Origin: Acanthamoeba sp. SK_2022b | Lineage: Eukaryota; Discosea; Longamoebia; Acanthamoebidae | Direction: 5' to 3' | DNA: 64,000 nucleotides | NCBI GenBank assembly: GCA_027943245.1 | Contig: JANDJZ010000090.1 | Coordinates: 1 to 64,000, forward strand | In this document: positions 26,121-37,445 of the stretch, piece after piece | Layout of the letters: each line of letters begins with the position of its first letter | How positions within the stretch are numbered: the stretch's first letter is position 1 | Made by a program: the position numbers and the translations under genes | Notes under the pieces: generated by a model | The model's database searches: none | Seen by the model: the letters and a program-made list of their open reading frames with translations, nothing else | What the model was told of the DNA's origin: nothing

Positions 26121-28650
26121 AGAGAGTGAAGGTGGGGCACCTGGGGGAGGTCCTCGCCCCAGATGATGCGTCCATCGACTTCGAGGAATTCGATGGCCTG
26201 CGCGAGCCCCCGGCAGCCGCCGTCGATGATGGAGGAGACGCCCTGGGTGAAGTACTTGAACTTGTTCATGCCCCGCGACGTGAAGTTCTCCGGGTTGGCC
26301 TCGCGCGCCAGGTGGAAGTTCCACGTGATCTTGGCGTCGACGCCGATGGAAAATGAGTGGTGGAAGCTCTTGACCTCGGCCCCGGTCACCACGTCCTCCT
26401 CCTCCTCGAGCTCAAAGTCGCTGTCGTCGTAGTGCACCTCCTTCGACTGCAGGCCGTCGTCCTCCACGTCCTGGTTCTGCTGCAATTCTGCACAATTCTT
26501 TCGATCAACAATTGAAACACCAAATGAAATTTTCAAATTTAAACCAAAATAAAATAATAGGTTTTAAACAAACACAAACTATATAAAAAAATGAGGCGGA
26601 GGCGGACCTTCGCCCCCCATCTTCTCGTACGACAGGATACTAGTAGCGAGATGCGTACCTTCATCCGCGTGACTGTCATCCTGCACCAGCCCGCGCCGCT
26701 TGTCCCCGGTGTCGGTCGAGCCCTCGAGCGTGCCCGACGACGGCCACAGCGAAGACATGATGTTGGTGATGGTCGTCACCGGCGTGGGGCACTCCATGAG
26801 CGACGCCGTCGACAGCTGCGAGTTGAGCTTCTTCACGTTCTTGGGGGTCGGCGCGTCGACGGGCCTCAGCCCAGCCCCGGAGTCCTCGCGCTCGTCCGGC
26901 TGGCCGAAGTTGGCGATCGTCGACTTCCACCGGTCCAGCTTCACGATCTGCTCGGGCCCAGGGTGAGCAACGCGGCCCACCGTGTGTGCGCATGGGTGGG
27001 TGGGTGGGGGGATACGAACCTCGGTGTTGTGTAGCTGGAAGAGGTATTCGTTGAGATCGCCGCCGGTGTAGCCCACGCCCCAGCCCAGGAAGCCGCTCAG
27101 GTCGTTGCCCGTGCCCAGCGGAAGCAAAGCGATCTGAAGTAAATACAGAGAAAGAGAAAAAGAAAAAGAGAGAAAAGACAACAGCAACAAAGAAAAGCGA
27201 TGAGAATCCGTTTGCGCGCGTGTGTGCGTGCGTTGTGTGGTCGAGTCGTACGGGCGGGGCGAATTCGGGTCGTAGGAACTTGACACGGGCGAGGGTCTGG
27301 CAGACCCAGTTGACAGTGCCGTCGCCACCGCACACCATGATGCGGAAGCCCGGCCCGCGTCGCGCGAGCGGGAAGAACATGCGCAGGCCCGGCATCGGTC
27401 CGCCCTGGCTCAAGTCAAACACCTGCGCTCATGCACCCCACATCACCCGTTCGCGGTTTAGTTTTTTCAAATTATTTTTATATATTTTTATATAATTTAC
27501 AAATAAATAATAAAAATAATAAATAAGAATTAGAAATTGATGAAGGTGGATCGCCAGGTGCGTACCTGGTGCGGGTTGAAGAGGGAGAGCATGGTCTTGA
27601 AGACGAGCTTGCCCTGTTGGCCGCCCGCCTTCTTGTTCACGAAGACGAGGTAGGGCACGCAGCCCTCAGGCAGCAGGGAGGGCTCGATCTGCCACTTCTC
27701 CTCGCCGTTGGGCAGCCGGTGCTTGAACAGCGCGTAGGGCGGCAGCTTGAAGTCCCTGTGCGGGCCCATGTCGCACTACGCTCGACAAACAAAGCGAGGC
27801 GGTCAACGTGGGCCCTCGAGGGTCGGCGAGACGCAACGACGCTTCGCGATGTATCACGGTGGAAGTGGGGAGAGCACCTTGAGCGTGTTCTCCTTGCACC
27901 CGTTGTGGGCGGCGCCGCCGCACCAGAAGCAGCGGGAGGCGGCCATGGGGTCGAGCGCGAGGATTTCCTTCTTGCATGCCCGGCATTCCGTGCCGGCCTC
28001 CACGTTGCCCTCGATCCACGCGTGCGTCATCTGTCTCATTTTCTGAAGACGCCACAACAGCCAACACCGCGTGGTGAGCACTAAATTGTGATTAAAAATA
28101 AATAAACATTAAAAAATATTGATTATTTAAATGAAAAAATAAATAAACATTAAATGAAAAAAATATTGATCATTTAAATGAAAAATAAATAAATAAATAA
28201 ATATTAAGGAAGCAATAATAAAGGAGAGCACGTACCTCGAGGGAAGAGGGGCGCGAGTAGGTGATGGGACAGCACTCCTCGGACTTCTCCTCGCAGCTAT
28301 AGTGCACGGCGTACTGGCAGATGCTGCACGAGAGCCCCTGCCTCGTGAGCCCGCGGAGTGGCTTGTGGCACACGTTGCACGCCATCGTCCGCGAGAAGCT
28401 CGTCGGGTAGAAGTAGTGCACCCCGTCCTGCTTCGCGTGCTGGCGTGGTTGATAGGAGAACGTGAGTCGTGGCCAATCATAAAAATCACATTAAAATCGT
28501 GTATTAAAAAAACAATAATAAACTGTGATGGTAATATTTCGGCGACCGTTCAAAGGCAAGAGAATACTATTACGACACCTTTTTGCGTTTTAAAAGGTCA
28601 ATTCGCTCCCATAGGTCGCAGAACTCCTCCTCCGTGCACACAGAATGCAT
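25444..28650 (-). CDS. Diacylglycerol kinase with two C1 domains
   Basis: Phosphorylates diacylglycerol to phosphatidic acid. First exon 28650-28579 ([16 protein letters not shown]) joins the second in phase to make C1 domain one ([17 protein letters not shown] ... [12 protein letters not shown]). C1 domain two begins THAWIEGNV ([20 protein letters not shown]; about 28030-27900). The catalytic domain has [16 protein letters not shown] and [15 protein letters not shown] (glycine-rich nucleotide loop), then PLGTGNDL. An acidic insertion ([13 protein letters not shown]) precedes the accessory domain ([42 protein letters not shown]). Splicing the last intron to the acceptor near 25524 restores [20 protein letters not shown] and a Lys/Arg/Asn tail ending at 25444. 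No EF hands or PH domain seen, so it is a type-II/epsilon-like minimal enzyme. Confidence 0.9.
26061..26118. repeat. (GT)n microsatellite in intron
   Basis: About 29 GT units in a diacylglycerol kinase intron, preceded by CG alternation. Reads CA on the sense strand. Confidence 0.95.
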
Positions 28651-29518
28651 GGCGCAGAGGATAAAGTAATAAATAAAATAAATAAGTATGTGTTGGCGCG
28701 TCGAATCCACGCTGAAGCTATTTCAGGAGACCGGCTTGCTTGTGTCGGGATATTAACAAATGAATAAAGTGGCAGAGATAGATGTAAAATATTTAGATCT
28801 ATCTCTTCTTCCTCGTCTTCTTTTATCGACTACGTGTCCGTGTGCTTTGAGTGTGTCTCTCGCTTGGCTTATTTTCTGCTTCTTCGGCTCTCGCTCAGTG
28901 CTCTTCTCTCTCTCTCGGGTTAATTGAATTCATAAAAGTAAATGCGGCGACACCGGGAACACAGGCGGCGCTGGGTGATGAGTGGGCGCGCGTGGTCAGA
29001 CACCCCCTGAATTCATGAGGTGTTCCCCTCGTCTTTCCCCCAAACCGGGCGTGGAAACCGTTCCACGGGCCCGCCCACTCACAGAACAGTGAGGAGATTT
29101 TGCGGGCCAATCGCAGGGCACGTGGTGGACAAGACAAGATCACGCGCGCCCACTCGCGCAGCATTGCGCGGCTGGTCGTCAAAACACACACGACCGATCT
29201 CACCTCGCAGCGGGGTTGGTTCCTTCGAGCTTGGGCCAAGCGAGTCGGCGCGGGAGAGGCGAGAAAGAGGGAGAGAGGGGGAGAGAGAGAGAAGGAGTGG
29301 CGGTCCCGTACCGGGTCTGAGAGCGAGTAGGACCGTTGGCGCTGAGGCACGGCATCGGCGTGGTGATCGACCTCGCCGTGAGGCCTCGCGTGAGCGTCGC
29401 CCTCGCCGGCGTGCCCTACAGTGTGGGGCCACAGATCCGGAGGTGAGTGGGAGCACAGCCTTGAGCTCGAGGCGAGAGATGGCCAACCACCGTTGAATTT
29501 TCGGTTGCATTACACAAT
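28651..29518. other. Unresolved region, possible exons
   Basis: No confident gene. On plus, 29335-29442 reads as a hydrophobic exon-like stretch (GIGVVIDLAVRPRVSV, GVPYSVGPQIRR) bounded by a tag acceptor and a gtgagt donor, but no partner exon was found. On minus, fragments that could extend the 29519-30217 ORF occur, such as RSYSLSDP before a gtacgg donor. Promoter of the DGK gene is expected at 28651-28900. Confidence 0.3.
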
Positions 29519-30217
29519 TTAATGCAAATGATAATAATAATAATAATATAAATAAGTAAATAAATTATCAGTAGAAGGGGTAAAGTGGGGAGGGCAACTT
29601 GGCGCACCTTGTCGGGGCGGATGAGCCACAGTGTGTCGCTGGTTTCTTTTATCCTCGTTCAAGGCAAGCGAGGAGAGAGAAGGCGCTGGTGAAGAGGAAA
29701 CCTCTTCAACAACAATGTCGCTCGATGCAAGCTCGCGACTATCCAATCGCACTCGGAGGGCCGGCGCCACGACGTCGAGCGGTGGCGATGCGGGCCGAGG
29801 AGATGACACCAGCACTTCGCCCCGTCCATCCATCTGATTATGTTCCTTCTCTTTACCCTTCGCGCTCACGTCCACGGGATGCGTGGAAGGATGTCCAGTC
29901 AGTAGATCCCAATCCAAATCCACCGAGGTAGAGGCGGGGCCTGCCGACGGGTTGACCGTTGCAGACTGAGTAGAGGAAAGTGGATGCGAAGACTCCCCTT
30001 GTTGGTGATGCTGCTCCGAATTTTGTTCAGCCAGATGCTCGTGGCCTTTGTCCACCCCCTCAGCCTCCAGATGGTGATGATGTTCCTCTTCCTCGCGCAA
30101 TCGATCCTCGCCAGTAGCCGTTTCGCGCTCGCTTGGAATCAAATCGCGATGTTTTGATTGCTCTAGAGAAGGCGACGAAGATGTCAGCGCAGTGGTTGAA
30201 GGTTGCGAAGGATCCAT
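29519..30217 (-). CDS. Hypothetical low-complexity protein or N-terminal exon
   Basis: Open frame of 232 codons from ATG 30217 (MDPSQPSTTALTSSSPS). Rich in Ser, Pro, Glu and His with an EEEEHHHH run near residue 45, no domain recognised. The last part (FTYLYYYYYYHLH) is translated AT-repeat and is unlikely to be protein. A gtgcgc donor at about 29605, reached in another frame after DTLWLIRPDK, suggests that the true gene splices before this and continues towards 28900. Only the first part is likely real. Confidence 0.35.
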   Translation of the reverse strand: MDPSQPSTTALTSSSPSLEQSKHRDLIPSERETATGEDRLREEEEHHHHLEAEGVDKGHEHLAEQNSEQHHQQGESSHPLSSTQSATVNPSAGPASTSVDLDWDLLTGHPSTHPVDVSAKGKEKEHNQMDGRGEVLVSSPRPASPPLDVVAPALRVRLDSRELASSDIVVEEVSSSPAPSLSSLALNEDKRNQRHTVAHPPRQGAPSCPPHFTPSTDNLFTYLYYYYYYHLH

Positions 30218-30757
30218 GCTGCTGGCCAGTCAATCAGATGCCACCTGGCTGCAGATGTGGGCTTTCGCTCCCTTGTTGTCCGTACCACTGCGGGGCGAGA
30301 ATGCAGACGCTTGAAATTCCATGGTCTTTGCGGTGCCATGCCCCGGCCCGTAAAAGGAATCCGAAACTCCCCGCCCCCAAAAGAACGGAAGCCGACACTC
30401 CGGCAACACGCTGCTGGCAGGTCGGCGGCTAACTGCGCAATACTGGTCCAACGACTCCGGGACGAGGCGCCTGATGCGGCCTGATAGGGGTGTCACCTCG
30501 GGCCCACTCCCACACCAGGTGGCTCTTCCTGGCTCTGGTGTGGGAGAATTCCCGCACACGAGTTTGGTTATCGTTTGGGAATGGTTGAAACTTTGCGCAA
30601 AACTCTGGCAAGCGCCGTGTTCTACCGTGCGCCGAGTTTGGCGTGGTGGGACCATCATCCGCGCCTATCTCTCCCTCCCAAGCTTGTTCTCTCCACCGCA
30701 GCATTTCCCTTTCAACCACCCGAGTAGTAGACGAGCTTCACAGAGCAGCTGTCGAAC
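30218..30757. other. Intergenic, no gene seen
   Basis: GC-rich sequence without convincing coding frames. Serves as upstream region of both divergent neighbours (29519-30217 on minus and the NDK gene on plus). Confidence 0.35.
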
Positions 30758-32336
30758 ATGAAAACCGTCACTTCGCTCACTTACCGGCCAGCCCAGCGCC
30801 GGTGGGGCGCGCTGTTAGTTGACCACTGCACCGGCCGCTCGAGCAGCCCCAGCACCTTTGCCCTTGCGTGCCCCGCTCCCCGCTCCCTCATCTCTTCTCA
30901 CCAGGTGTGCCTCGTCCTTTCCGCTCGTCGGTTATCTCACCTTCCATAAACTGATACGGGCGCCCCTACGTTCAGAAGCGCCACACGTCCATCCACCGCG
31001 TGCGTGGCGATGAACAGCTCTCTTTCGCTCTCATCACCCCCAAGAGGCACCACTGCCCCTTTTTTGGCACATTTATCTATTTATTTATCTGTTTATTAAT
31101 TTATTTATTTATGTTAATGCGTGGATGGTGAGCGCAGTTTGGCAAAGAGTTTGACGGGCGGGATCATTGCGCGGCTGTTGGCCACGCCCGAGCTGCAGTT
31201 CGTGGGCGCGCGCATGTTGCGTCCCTCCGTCAAACTCACCGACGAGTTCTTCCTGGAGATGCAGCGGGCTGCACATGAGGACGGCGTACCGTCCTTTCTC
31301 TCTCTCTTTCTCATTTCGTGCGCACACTTGACACTCGCTCCCGCGTTCGTTTGTCACGATCGCACACCAGGTCATCGACCCGTACGAGCAGACGTTCCTC
31401 CAGGCCTACCCCAAGATCTTCGGGGAAGAGGTCCACTACCCCCCCCCCCAATTCGCCCGCCAATCTTGCAGCTCTCCCTACACGATGACACCTCTGAAAA
31501 GTGTCTGACACGTGTGCGTTGGCTTCGTGGCTCCCGCAGGAGTTGAAGGACAGCGGGGTGGCCAATCACGTGATGCTGCTCCTGTTTGCCGGCGGACCCC
31601 ACACGCGCCAGGTGTTGGCCGACGTGGTGGGCGCCAACGTGCCCGACCCCAACGACTTTGGTAGGCGTCCTCGCTCCTCTCCCGTCGTTCGCTCTCGCTC
31701 AATCTCTCCGCAACTGTTGTTGCCCACCCCGGCCATCAGGCAAGACCATCAGGGGCACCTACGGCGACTACTTCAAGGATCGCTCGGGCAAGGTCACCCT
31801 CTTCCAGCCCGCCGTCGTACGCCAACCCCACTTCCCCCCTTCATGTCCTACGCTGGTGACAGGATTTAACCGAGAGCGAGACACCAGGTGGTGCCGCCGA
31901 GCGATGAGTCGAACCGGAGGTGTCTCGAGCTGCTGAGCAAGTACCTCGACTCGGACCACGCCCTCCGCTCGATCAACGCCGAAGAGCGTGCCCAGCCCAG
32001 TACCCCCCTCCACCTCCCAAAGCAAGTCCACCTACTCCCCACTCTGCCACGACCAACCGTTGGCGTGTGGAATGGATTGAATGCCTCCACAGTCGGGTGG
32101 GCCAAGCAGACGGGCCTGGTGATGATCAAGCCAGACAACCTGCAGCGGCCCTCCTCTCTCCCCGGTACCACGTGTCTATGCCTCGAGGAGGAGCAGCCAG
32201 CTAACCGTATATGGGCACAGGACACATCATCGACCTGTTCGGGACCACTGGCCTCCAGCTCATCGGCGCTCGCGTCTTCTGCATGAGGTGGGCGTGTGCG
32301 TGAGCGCGTGTATATCTTAAGTGGCTAATTGAAACG

Positions 32337-32422
<86 letters not shown>

Positions 32423-33148
32423 TGAGCCAGCGTGCGGCGAGGGATGGAGTTCTATGGGTTCCTGGAGAACGTCTTCATCAAGAAGCTCAAGCCCAACCTG
32501 GAGGAGACCATGAAGCAGCGCCTGGCCTCGGCCTTCGAATACGACGTCACGGACCAGGACTACTCCAAGATGGCCGACGTCGTCATCAACAAGCATGCGC
32601 GCAGCGAGGTCTCCAAGATCATCCACTACATGACCGGTAGCCCCCCCCTCCAGCCCCCACCTTTTGCCTGCTCTTTGCCTCCCACTTTTCGCCTGCTCAC
32701 AACCGCGCCAGGTGTTTGAATCATTCGTTGCCTCTGCAGGAGTCCACCCGAACGACGCCCAGACCGACGAGCTGTGGCGCAAGCCCGGCCCGGCCAAGTG
32801 CTTTGCCCTCCTGTACCGCGGCGACAACGCCATCGAGATCATCCGCTCCAAGCTGGGCGTCACGGGTGAGCGCCACGGCCACGCTATCGCGTTTACGCAC
32901 TGATTAACCCCCCCCTCTCCGAACGCAAAACAGACCCGAAGAAGGCGAGGGCGGGCACGATCCGGAGCGACTACGGGCACGACCTGATGAGGAACGGCGC
33001 GCACGCGTCGGACAGCCCCGAGGGCGCGCTGCGGGAGCGTCGCATCGTGGGCCTCATGGGCGACGAGCCCTCCGAAGAGAAGGCCATCATCCTCGAGTGG
33101 CTCGACGCCTCCTCCTCCTCCTCCTCGGGTCCTCTCGCCCGCCACTGA
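30758..33148 (+). CDS. Tandem nucleoside-diphosphate-kinase-domain protein
   Basis: Two NDK-like domains, as in the NME7 type. Exon 1 30758-30904 ([15 protein letters not shown]), exon 2 30976-31046, exon 3 from 31138 join in phase to give [20 protein letters not shown] (first domain start). Domain 1 continues [17 protein letters not shown] and [12 protein letters not shown] but shows no N-x-x-H-G-S-D motif, so it is probably inactive. Domain 2: [13 protein letters not shown], then [14 protein letters not shown], and [12 protein letters not shown] with NGAHASDS, which keeps the catalytic His. Stop at 33146-33148 after PLARH. Exon 1 is less certain; the intron after exon 2 needs a GC donor (31047). 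Confidence 0.75.
32338..32420. repeat. (GT)n microsatellite in intron
   Basis: About 41 GT units immediately before a short acceptor (gtgagccag) in the NDK gene; sense-strand GT. Confidence 0.95.
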
Positions 33149-33392
33149 GCCAACCCCCCCCCCAATCAGGAGAGGCGGTGGTGGGTTGTTGGTTGTGATG
33201 CAACAACACCAACACACAGCATCAAGTACATTAATGACAAGAATAAGAGAAAACATTTTCCATGTTCAAGGTTGAAACTAGATATATGTATTTTTTATGT
33301 ATTTATGTACACAAATGTGCAAAATGGTGGCCAGGATAGAGAAAAAGAGAGGACGTGGTTATGTACAAACGTTACTACAAAATAGGCTCATA

Positions 33393-33939
33393 TCATGGCG
33401 ACGACGGGGCGGGCAGGGCGAGGAGGAAGTTGTTGAGCGTTCGGTGGATGGCTCGGAAGTCGGGCCGCTCCTTGGGGTCCGTCGCCCAGCATCGGTGCAT
33501 CAGGTCTGCCCAACGCAATCACACGCGGTTAGCTCGCTCCTCTCTTTCTCATCGTGCTTGTGGTGCACTGCACACAAGCTCAGAGGCTGTGGATGAGGTA
33601 CCGGCGAGTTGTGGGGGGCAGTCGTCGGGAACGGGCAGCCGCCAGCCGCGAGAGGACACGCCGATGGCGATCTCCACCAACGACTTTTGATCTTCCCACG
33701 GCTCCTTGCCCGTCACCATCTGGTGTTGGTGTTGGTTTTGGTTTTGGTTTTAGTATTGCGTGCAATACATTCCACGCACATTCCATGAGCGTTGAACGAG
33801 AACTCACCTCCCACAGGAGCACACCGAAGCTGAAGGCGTCCGACTTCTCCGAGTACTTCTTCTCCTTGATGGCCTCGGGCGCCATGTACTTGGCCTGCCC
33901 CACGTCCAAGGTTAGCGCGCGCGCGCTTTTCGTGTGGCA

Positions 33940-33971
<32 letters not shown>

Positions 33972-34584
33972 CAATGGTGGGGGGGGGGGCAAGGGCTGGC
34001 GTACGGGTCCAATGGTGGACGTGAAGGCCGACGACGCGTTCTTGTCCTTGACGCGCGCGAATCCAAAATCGCCCACGTGTACCGAGTAGTTGTCTCCAAT
34101 CATGATATTGCGCGCCGCAATGTCCTGCCCAATCGCGAAATTGCAGAGCAAAACGTCAGCGGCCAAGGCCATGCTGCCACGCGATGTGTGTGTGTGTGTG
34201 TGTGGGGGGGTACCCTATGGATGACCGACTCGCAGTGGAGGTGAAGAATGCCGGCGGCGGCGTCGCGGGCCATCTGGACGATGGTGCGGAGGGGAATGGA
34301 CGCGCGGTTGTTTCCGCGCACGAGCCGTTCGAGGCTGCCCTTGGTGCAGAACTCGGAGACGATGCAGAAGTGGCCCTGCTTCGTGCACACGCCGATGAAC
34401 TTGACCACGCACGGGTGGTTGCCGACGATGTGCATGGTCTCGGCCTCGCGTCGGAACTCGTGGAGCACCTGGCGGTTGAAGACGTCGCTGTCGTGCAGGA
34501 TCTTGATGGCCACTTGCGCGCCACGCCACTCCCCCTGCAGATACGCACGAACGAGGTCGGCAAAAAATGAAGAGAGGGGGGGGG

Positions 34585-34615
<31 letters not shown>

Positions 34616-34841
34616 GAGAGAAGAGAGAGAGAGGCGTACTCGCCAGACGGTGCCAAAGGCGCCGGAGCCGATCTTTTCGAGGAAGGTGAGTTCGTGGTAG
34701 TCGACCTCCTTGTAACGAGGCCGCCCGCGCCGCGACGAATCGTCGCCGTCGCCGCTCTCTGCCGCGAACTGTTGGCCCGCCCGAGCGGTCAGCCAAACCG
34801 GCCGCTCACAACCCACGACGAAGGCAGGAAAGAACGAATTC

Positions 34842-34896
<55 letters not shown>

Positions 34897-36561
34897 GTGT
34901 GTGTTGTGTGTGTTGTGTGTGTTGTGTGTGTTGTGTGTGTTGTGTGGGGAGGCATACGGAGTCGTCGGTGCTGGTGTCGGCGTCGCTCTCGAGCTCGGTC
35001 TCGGTCTCGGTCTCGGTCTCGATGGCTTGGATGTCGCACGAGTACTCCATCAGCTGCTTCTTCAGCGTCTGTTGGCCAACAGACAAGCCACGAGGCAAAC
35101 GAGTCAGTTGGTCACACACTAAACCTGACGTCGCCAGCGAAGCGTTGCCATAGGAAACGCTCTGTTGTCGCTTGGCTGCGTTCTGTCGTGTGCGGTCGAA
35201 CGTACGTCGTCGCTGTCCCACTGGTGCGCGGAGGCGGAGCCGCTGCTGTCGGTGGCCGGGTAGAAATCGGACGACACGACGGGAATGGACGACGTGGACC
35301 ACGACGACGGGTTGGACGAGGGCGGGGAGGCGGAGGGCGACGACGAGGAGGAGCACGATGGCGACGAGACCGACGAAGACGACGCCGAGTGGGACGGCGA
35401 GTAGTTGTAGTCGGCAGTGGCGAGGTAGGTCTGCGTGGCCGCGCTCAGCACGTACGACGACGAGGGGGAGGGCGACACGTTGGCGGTAGAGGAGGAGGAG
35501 GAGGAGGAGGAGGAGGAGACAGATGGCGCGGAGTAGGAGCGAGGGCAGTTGGGACCGACGAGGTGCTTGGCCAGCACGGCGAAGCCCTGCCTCAGTTCGG
35601 CCACGGACTCGATGTGTTCCTTGTTGATCGCCACCTTAAGAAATAACGAGATATCACGTTAGGCCAACAACCAGAGAGCGACGGGAGAGCCCCAAGTCGA
35701 CGAACGGGCGAAGAGGGGAAGAGGTCGCGTACCACGAACTGGACCTTCTTCTTGACCTTCTCGAGGGACGCCATGTCTTGCGTCTTCTCGGCGGTCTGCA
35801 GCTGCTTGCCCAGTGTCTACGCACAGACGACGATGATGATGATGGCGAACAATCAGTAAGAGGGACATGAGAGGCAGAAAAGAAGCGAGCCGAGGCGCAC
35901 CAGGAGCAGCTGCTGGAGGGCGACGGTGTCGCGCTGTCTGGCGTACTGAGCCAGCGGCTGGCTGGCGGGTCGCGCCGCCGCGTACTTGCACGCACGCCCG
36001 ACCGCCGCGCGGTGTCGCTCCCAGGCGCCGTCGATCCTGCCCACCTCGCCTCCCGGCAGGGCCCAGCCGCAGCCAAAGCATTTGATCTCTGTACGCAGGC
36101 AAAACGATTGCATCGTTAGAACGCGTCCTGCCCGCGTAGCCGCGTTCGTGTAGAAGCACGACGGAGGCGGCGTACCTGCTGCGTCGGTGTGGCGAGACGA
36201 GGTCTGTGCGTGGGTGCCTCGTGTAGAGTAGAGCCCAGTCCAAGCGAGCTCCAGTTTCGTTTCCTCACTTGATAGGAAAGATGCCGCAAGTGAGCTTGAG
36301 CAATGAACAAATCAAATTGGAGGAGGGATTATGGGCCATTTGTGTGAATTGTAAGATTTCTTTTACACGTACTTGGTGATGTGGTGCAGGTGTCGAAGCG
36401 TCCACACGCGGCCAGCAGAGGTGAGAACGATAAATCCCACGTCTCGGCCGGCGTCCTCTCCTGCAACAAACGAAAAGGAATATAATAATTGAGTAATTAA
36501 TTAATTTTAGCCTTATTTTTATAAGATGAAAAATAGGAGGCTTACCAGAACAGAGAGACAT
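33393..36561 (-). CDS. TKL-type protein kinase with N-terminal BIR-like zinc motif
   Basis: Kinase domain exons (about 34720-33393): glycine loop IGSGAFGTVWR, VAIKIL lysine, HRDIAARN catalytic loop, GDFGFARV, KYMAPEAI, DAFSFGVLLWE, and RCWATDPKERPDF at the end. This is the tyrosine-kinase-like group. N-terminal exons joined in phase from ATG 36561 (16-nt exon MSLCSG...) give GFIVLTSAGRVW, then IKCFGCGWALPGG ... GAWERHRAAVGRACKY: C-x2-C-x18-H-x7-C, close to the BIR zinc signature (usual spacing C-x2-C-x16-H-x6-8-C). A coiled stretch (QTAEKTQDMASLEKVKKKVQ) and a Ser-rich linker (about 35550-35200) follow. No membrane segment seen, so cytosolic. BIR assignment is tentative. Confidence 0.8.
34845..34946. 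repeat. (GT)n plus (GTTGTGTGT)-type repeat in intron
   Basis: GT dinucleotides to about 34892, then tandem nine-base units TGTGTGTTG. Inside a kinase intron; the sense strand reads CA/CAACACACA. Confidence 0.9.
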
Positions 36562-37445
36562 AGAGAAGGTGTGTCTTATTATATGTGATGTAGTGAAGGG
36601 GGGGGGTGGAGAGATAAGCTCGCGGTTGACGGTGTTCTTGTTCTTGTGTAGTGCGGGGATCAATCGATCGAAAGGCAGCTTCTTCCGTGGACAGCTCTAA
36701 AAAATATATGATAAATTAATTAGGCCGGACATGCACCCATTTTTGGCAGTGTCGCATAGGATAGGAGCAACTCTCCGAATTTTCCGCCCGTAGGACCTAA
36801 TATCCCCGCAGAATGCGCCTCTTCAGTGGACTGCGCCGCTGTGGGGTGCTGCATTCTCACGGGATGCGCCACCATCTGCGGATGATCGAGCATCTCTCTT
36901 GCGTGAAGACATTTTTCCCGCTGGCGTGGTTGCCTTCATCTGATTTACAAGCCCGTACATCATTGGCGATTCCCCAGATGTGGGGGCTACTCCGGCCAAA
37001 CATCTACCGGTTTTTGGGCCAATGCTGTGCAACCATTCTGTGGTTGGTCGCACGCCACGCAACGGCAAACGCCCTTAAAGCAATTGATGCGGTGCTGACA
37101 ACCTTCACAGCCACTGGCACTGGGCTGTTGGCTAGTGATCTTTGGGGTACCACTTGGAAGTGTGGGAATCCTCACTGTTCGCAACTTGACTATAAAAGAC
37201 AATGCAGTACGCGGTCTCACGTCGGAGGTTAAAACTGAACATGGATCTGACGTTAGGACTGTATAGTGTTCAACATAGTACCTTCCTGCACGTCCTTCTT
37301 GTCTCTTGGGCGGTTTACCGTTGCGCCCTGTCGCTCCCTTGTTATGACGCCGAGAGACAAAAAATAAATTAAAAAAAGGGAGAGAAAGCAAACCTCAGGA
37401 AAAGGACGAGCAGAGAAAGCGGCGCTTTGTTGTTCATGACAGCAC
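36562..37445. other. Intergenic island with orphan ORF
   Basis: Lies between divergent kinase and F-box/arrestin genes. Plus 36813-37232 is open for 139 codons (MRLFSGLRRCGVLHSHGMRH) without introns, domain or typical codon use; composition differs from nearby exons. It may be a non-coding transcript or an old insertion. The rest is AT-rich UTR/promoter. Confidence 0.35.

Noticed and set aside
29440..29515. Minus-strand KIQRWLAISRLELKAVL segment as next exon of the 29519-30217 gene
   Set aside because: There is no AG acceptor between the gtgcgc donor near 29605 and this segment.
36374..36470. Alternative frame with TWDLSFSPLLAACGRF looking like the first half of a BIR domain
   Set aside because: Its phase does not join to any upstream start. 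The phase-consistent chain from ATG 36561 reads another frame (GFIVLTSAGRVW) and includes an extra exon at about 36171-36269.
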